NCBI GenBank assembly: GCA_019419555.1
Contig: DXZR01000044.1
Span: 1-15,139 of the forward strand
DNA: 15,139 nt
Direction: 5' to 3'
From: Collinsella sp.
Lineage (GTDB): Bacteria > Actinomycetota > Coriobacteriia > Coriobacteriales > Coriobacteriaceae
A program made the position numbers and the translations under genes. Shown here piece by piece: positions 12,739-15,139 of the stretch. How positions within the stretch are numbered: position 1 is the first letter of the stretch; the number at the start of each line of letters is the position of its first letter. Below the pieces are notes generated by a model. That model had not been told where the DNA came from. It saw nothing but the letters and a program-made list of their open reading frames with translations, and searched no databases.

Positions 12739-14688
12739 ATGGAGTCCTCCTCCTACCCGATGCTCTTTAGCCCGATCAAGGTCGGAACGACCGAGGTCAA
12801 GAACCGCGTCTTTATGCCGCCGGTGTCTACCAACCTGGCCGATCACGGCTATGTGACCGACGATTTGGTCGACCATTACCGCGCCCGTGCCAAGGGCGGC
12901 GTGGGCCTGATCATCACCGAGGTCGTGACGGTCGAGCCCACCTATACCTATCTGCCGGGTGATATGTGCTGCTACGACGACACGTTTATCCCCGGCTGGG
13001 AAAAGCTCGCCGCGGCCGTCCACGAGTACGGCTGCAAGATCATGCCGCAGCTCTTCCACCCCGCCTACATGGCCTTTAACATTCCGGGCACGCCGCGCCT
13101 CATCGCCCCGTCCTTTGTGGGCCCGTCCTATGCCCGCGAGGCGCCGCGCCCCATCACGGTTGACGAGATCCACGAGCTCACGCATCAGTTTGGCGACGCC
13201 GCCGTGCGTATGCAGAAGGCCGGCGTCGATGGCGTCGAGGTCCATGCGGCGCACGCGCACGGCATGCTCGGTGGCTTTTTGACCCCGCTCTATAACAAGC
13301 GTACCGACGAGTATGGTGGCTCGCTCGACGCCCGCATGCGCTTCTTGCTCGAGGTCATCGCCGAGATTCGCGAGCGCTGCGGCAAGGACTTTATCATCGA
13401 CGTCCGTATCTCGGGCGACGAGTACACCGATGGCGGTCTGACCCTCAACGACATGATCTACGTCTCGCGCCGCTTGGAGAAGGCCGGCGTCGACATGATC
13501 CACGTGTCGGGCGGCACCACCATCAAGCGCGGCTCCGCAATTCCCGCTGCCGGCACTCAGCAGGCCTCGCACGCCGCCTGCTCGCGCGAGATCAAAAAGC
13601 ACGTCAACATTCCCGTCGCCACCGTCGGCCGCATCAACGAGGCCTGGATCGCCGAGGAGCTGATCGAGGACGGCGCCGCCGACATCTGCATGATGGGCCG
13701 CGCCAATCTGTGCGATGCCGAGTTCTGCAACAAGGCAGCCGCCGGTAACGCCGACGACATCCGCCCCTGCATCGGTTGTCTGCGCTGCCTGAACGGCATC
13801 ATGTTTGGCAAGCGCATTTCCTGCACCGTCAACCCGGACGTGGAGCGCGACGAGGCCGGCTACGAGCCTGCCGCCGAGGCCAAGAACGTGCTCGTTGTGG
13901 GCGCTGGTCCTGCGGGCATGGAGGCAGCCTACATTGCCGCCAAGCGCGGCCATAACGTGGTGCTCGTGGATAAGCAGGACGAGCCGGGCGGCGAGATGCG
14001 CATTGCGGCCGTTCCGCCGGCAAAGCAGGAGCTCACGCGCGTGATCAAGTATCAGTACCGTCGCCTGGCCGAGGCAGGTGTCACATGCGTCTTTGGTACC
14101 GAGCTTTCTGCCGAGGACATTCAGCGCGATTACGCGGGCTACGAGGTTGTCCTGGCTTATGGCGCCGAGCCCATCGCTCCGACCTTTATGCGGGGCTTTA
14201 AGCAGGTTATGACAGCTGACGACCTGCTGGGTGGCAAGGCTTTCCCGGGTAAGAAGATTGTCATCGTCGGCGGCGGAACCGTCGGTTGCGAGACGGCCGA
14301 CTACCTGGCCCCGCTGGTCAACGACCTGTCGCCGGCCAATCGCGACGTCACCGTCATCGAGATGACCAAGACGCTTGCCGCTAACGAGGGCGGCGCCGGT
14401 CGCGCGGTGCTCATCACGCGCATGCTCTCCAAGGGCGTTCACGTGCTGACCGAGGCCAAGGTGACCGAGATCACCGAGGACACCATCAGTTACGAAAAGG
14501 ATGGCCAGATCCACACCATCGCCGATGCCGATACGCTGGTGCTTGCCATGGGCTATCGTCCCAACGCCAAGCTGGCCGACGACCTGGCGGCAGCCGGCGT
14601 TACCACCCACGTGCTGGGCGATGCCAACAAGTGCGGTAACATTCGCGACGCCATCGGCGATGGCTACAAGATCGCCTGCGAACTCTAG
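12739..14688 (+). CDS. FMN/4Fe-4S/FAD NAD(P)H:flavin oxidoreductase, Old Yellow Enzyme / dienoyl-CoA reductase type
   Basis: This 649-residue three-domain flavoenzyme has an N-terminal TIM-barrel of the Old Yellow Enzyme family (about 1-340), with YPMLFSPIKVGTTEVKNRVFMPP and the RTDEYGGS motif. Four cysteines for a 4Fe-4S cluster follow (Cys344, Cys347, Cys350, Cys362). The C-terminal part has two dinucleotide-binding folds: GAGPAG (388-393) for FAD and GGGTVG (511-516) for NAD(P)H. Relatives include FadH dienoyl-CoA reductase, enoate reductases, bile-acid BaiCD/BaiH and trimethylamine dehydrogenase. The CX2CX2CX11C spacing is closest to the last of these. Two usual motifs are changed: HPAY (107-110) stands where H-x-G-R is common, and HAAHAHGML (169-177) replaces the usual G-A-H-G-Y-L. 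The substrate therefore cannot be named. The start at 12739 follows AAAGGAAG with a 6-base gap. The gene appears to be monocistronic. Confidence 0.88.
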   Translation: MESSSYPMLFSPIKVGTTEVKNRVFMPPVSTNLADHGYVTDDLVDHYRARAKGGVGLIITEVVTVEPTYTYLPGDMCCYDDTFIPGWEKLAAAVHEYGCKIMPQLFHPAYMAFNIPGTPRLIAPSFVGPSYAREAPRPITVDEIHELTHQFGDAAVRMQKAGVDGVEVHAAHAHGMLGGFLTPLYNKRTDEYGGSLDARMRFLLEVIAEIRERCGKDFIIDVRISGDEYTDGGLTLNDMIYVSRRLEKAGVDMIHVSGGTTIKRGSAIPAAGTQQASHAACSREIKKHVNIPVATVGRINEAWIAEELIEDGAADICMMGRANLCDAEFCNKAAAGNADDIRPCIGCLRCLNGIMFGKRISCTVNPDVERDEAGYEPAAEAKNVLVVGAGPAGMEAAYIAAKRGHNVVLVDKQDEPGGEMRIAAVPPAKQELTRVIKYQYRRLAEAGVTCVFGTELSAEDIQRDYAGYEVVLAYGAEPIAPTFMRGFKQVMTADDLLGGKAFPGKKIVIVGGGTVGCETADYLAPLVNDLSPANRDVTVIEMTKTLAANEGGAGRAVLITRMLSKGVHVLTEAKVTEITEDTISYEKDGQIHTIADADTLVLAMGYRPNAKLADDLAAAGVTTHVLGDANKCGNIRDAIGDGYKIACEL

Positions 14689-14699
14689 TCAACCCCTTG

Positions 14700-14760
14700 G
14701 CGCATGGGGGCCAGGTTACTTTGCGCTAAGTTGATGCATGTAAACCTGACCCCATTGCAC
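14700..14760. repeat. REP-like imperfect inverted repeat after the oxidoreductase gene
   Basis: The left arm (about 14700-14719, core ATGGGGGCCAGGTTAC) is an imperfect complement of the right arm (14740-14760, core GTAAACCTGACCCCAT). The GGGGTCAGG/CCTGACCCC core is typical of dispersed palindromes of the kind mobilised by REP-associated transposases, from memory. It lies 12 bases past the stop codon. Confidence 0.5.
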
Positions 14761-14762
14761 CA

Positions 14763-14803
14763 TTTGATAAAACGCAAGCGCTCGCTGCCTGCGTTTTATC
14801 AAA
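14763..14803. terminator. Bidirectional terminator between convergent genes
   Basis: A perfect 14-bp stem (14763-14776 with 14790-14803) closes a 13-base loop. The arms read TTTGATAAAACGCA and its complement, so each strand ends with a T-rich arm (TTTTATCAAA). It lies between the plus-strand oxidoreductase and the minus-strand regulator and plausibly terminates both. Confidence 0.65.
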
Positions 14804-14822
14804 GAAAGATTATTGTCGAGCC

Positions 14823-15139
14823 TTAAATGCCTTTTGTTTGTGTGCCTTCCGCAATCATATTGCGGTTGTAGACCAGGTGCAGATACATCGCATCGTGAGC
14901 GGCGGTGGGGTTGCGCGTCTCAATGGCGTCGGCCACACCGTGGTGCGTGCGGATGGTCTCCTCGACGAACTTTTTTGCCCGTTACGTCGATAAAGAGGGG
15001 AACGGATGCCTTGAGCACACCCATCAGACGGGTAACGGCGAGGTTGCCGCCATCCCAGGGCGGCTTCATGGGGTAGCGCCCGTACGCATCGAATTTTTCC
15101 TCTCATAGATGTGCGGCACAAAGAGCCCCGAGTTCATAC
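14823..15139 (-). pseudogene. C-terminal part of a GntR-family (FCD domain) regulator, frame broken twice, cut by the window edge
   Basis: Reading the minus strand from the window edge gives three connected segments in different frames. They are MNSGLFVPHIYERK, then FDAYGRYPMKPPWDGGN through LFIDVTGK, then KFVEETIRTHHGVADAIETRNPTAAHDAMYLHLVYNRN to the stop at 14823. The last segment matches the C-terminal helices of the FCD ligand-binding domain (H-x-x-V-x-D-A-I-E-x-R-x-P-x-A-A-x-x-A-M-x-x-H-L) of FadR-type GntR repressors. Joining the segments needs one base added at the T5 run 15094-15098 and one removed at the T6 run 14971-14976. Both are homopolymers and the changes cancel, so a base-calling error is as likely as a real pseudogene. 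The DNA-binding domain would be beyond the window. It converges on the oxidoreductase and could regulate it, but nothing here proves that. Confidence 0.6.

Noticed and set aside
12697..14610. 637-codon open frame antisense to the oxidoreductase
   Set aside because: Same cause: codon-bias shadow of a real gene with all cofactor motifs on the plus strand. The antisense product has no recognisable domain.
14971..14977. Programmed frameshift at the A6G heptamer of the GntR/FCD gene (dnaX-like slippery sequence on the minus strand)
   Set aside because: A -1 slip would not join the observed frames; a +1 shift is needed here, and a second shift of opposite sign is needed upstream. Indels in homopolymers are simpler.
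1..15139. tRNA, rRNA, CRISPR array, insertion sequence or phage genes
   Set aside because: I looked for cloverleaf-type sequences, regular spacer-repeat arrays and transposase or integrase proteins on both strands and saw none. Only small non-coding repeats are present.

Overview
The window looks like chromosome from a high-G+C Gram-positive gut actinobacterium, most likely class Coriobacteriia (Collinsella or a close relative). This rests on overall protein character, codon use and the mix of genes. It is inference from memory and was not checked against a database.

Layout, left to right. (1) A terminator palindrome at the left edge closes an unseen upstream gene. It is followed by a single-gene unit for an HPr-type PTS phosphocarrier with the active-site His15 and an aspartate at position 46, where the regulatory serine usually sits. 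(2) A ferrous-iron uptake locus follows: two tandem small FeoA proteins, a full-length FeoB, a terminator, then a small Cys-rich membrane protein of the FeoB-associated kind. Inverted repeats lie upstream of feoA and in the feoA2-feoB gap, and a shared GTGGTTAACT motif links the two feo transcription units. (3) A complete Kdp potassium system follows: kdpE and kdpD on the minus strand (overlapping by 8 bp) and, divergently, kdpF-kdpA-kdpB-kdpC on the plus strand. KdpF is only 28 residues. The 244-bp divergent region holds direct repeats with 11-bp spacing that could be KdpE sites. (4) A large FMN/4Fe-4S/FAD oxidoreductase of the Old Yellow Enzyme / dienoyl-CoA reductase / trimethylamine dehydrogenase type stands alone, with an 11-bp inverted repeat in front of it. 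(5) At the right edge, on the minus strand, is the C-terminal part of a probable GntR-family FCD-domain regulator. Two compensating single-base frame disruptions in homopolymers interrupt it.

The genes amount to metal/ion housekeeping (Fe2+ and K+ uptake), a PTS component and one redox enzyme of unknown substrate. I found no clearly new multi-gene system. The least explained items are a 120-bp dispersed repeat present twice (after the feo locus and after kdpC, each copy ending in a long hairpin plus T-run), the HPr with Asp46, the shared motif in the feo control regions, and the unusual active-site motifs of the oxidoreductase. No rRNA, tRNA, CRISPR, insertion sequence or recognisable riboswitch was seen, and no gene-free stretch exceeds 300 bases.
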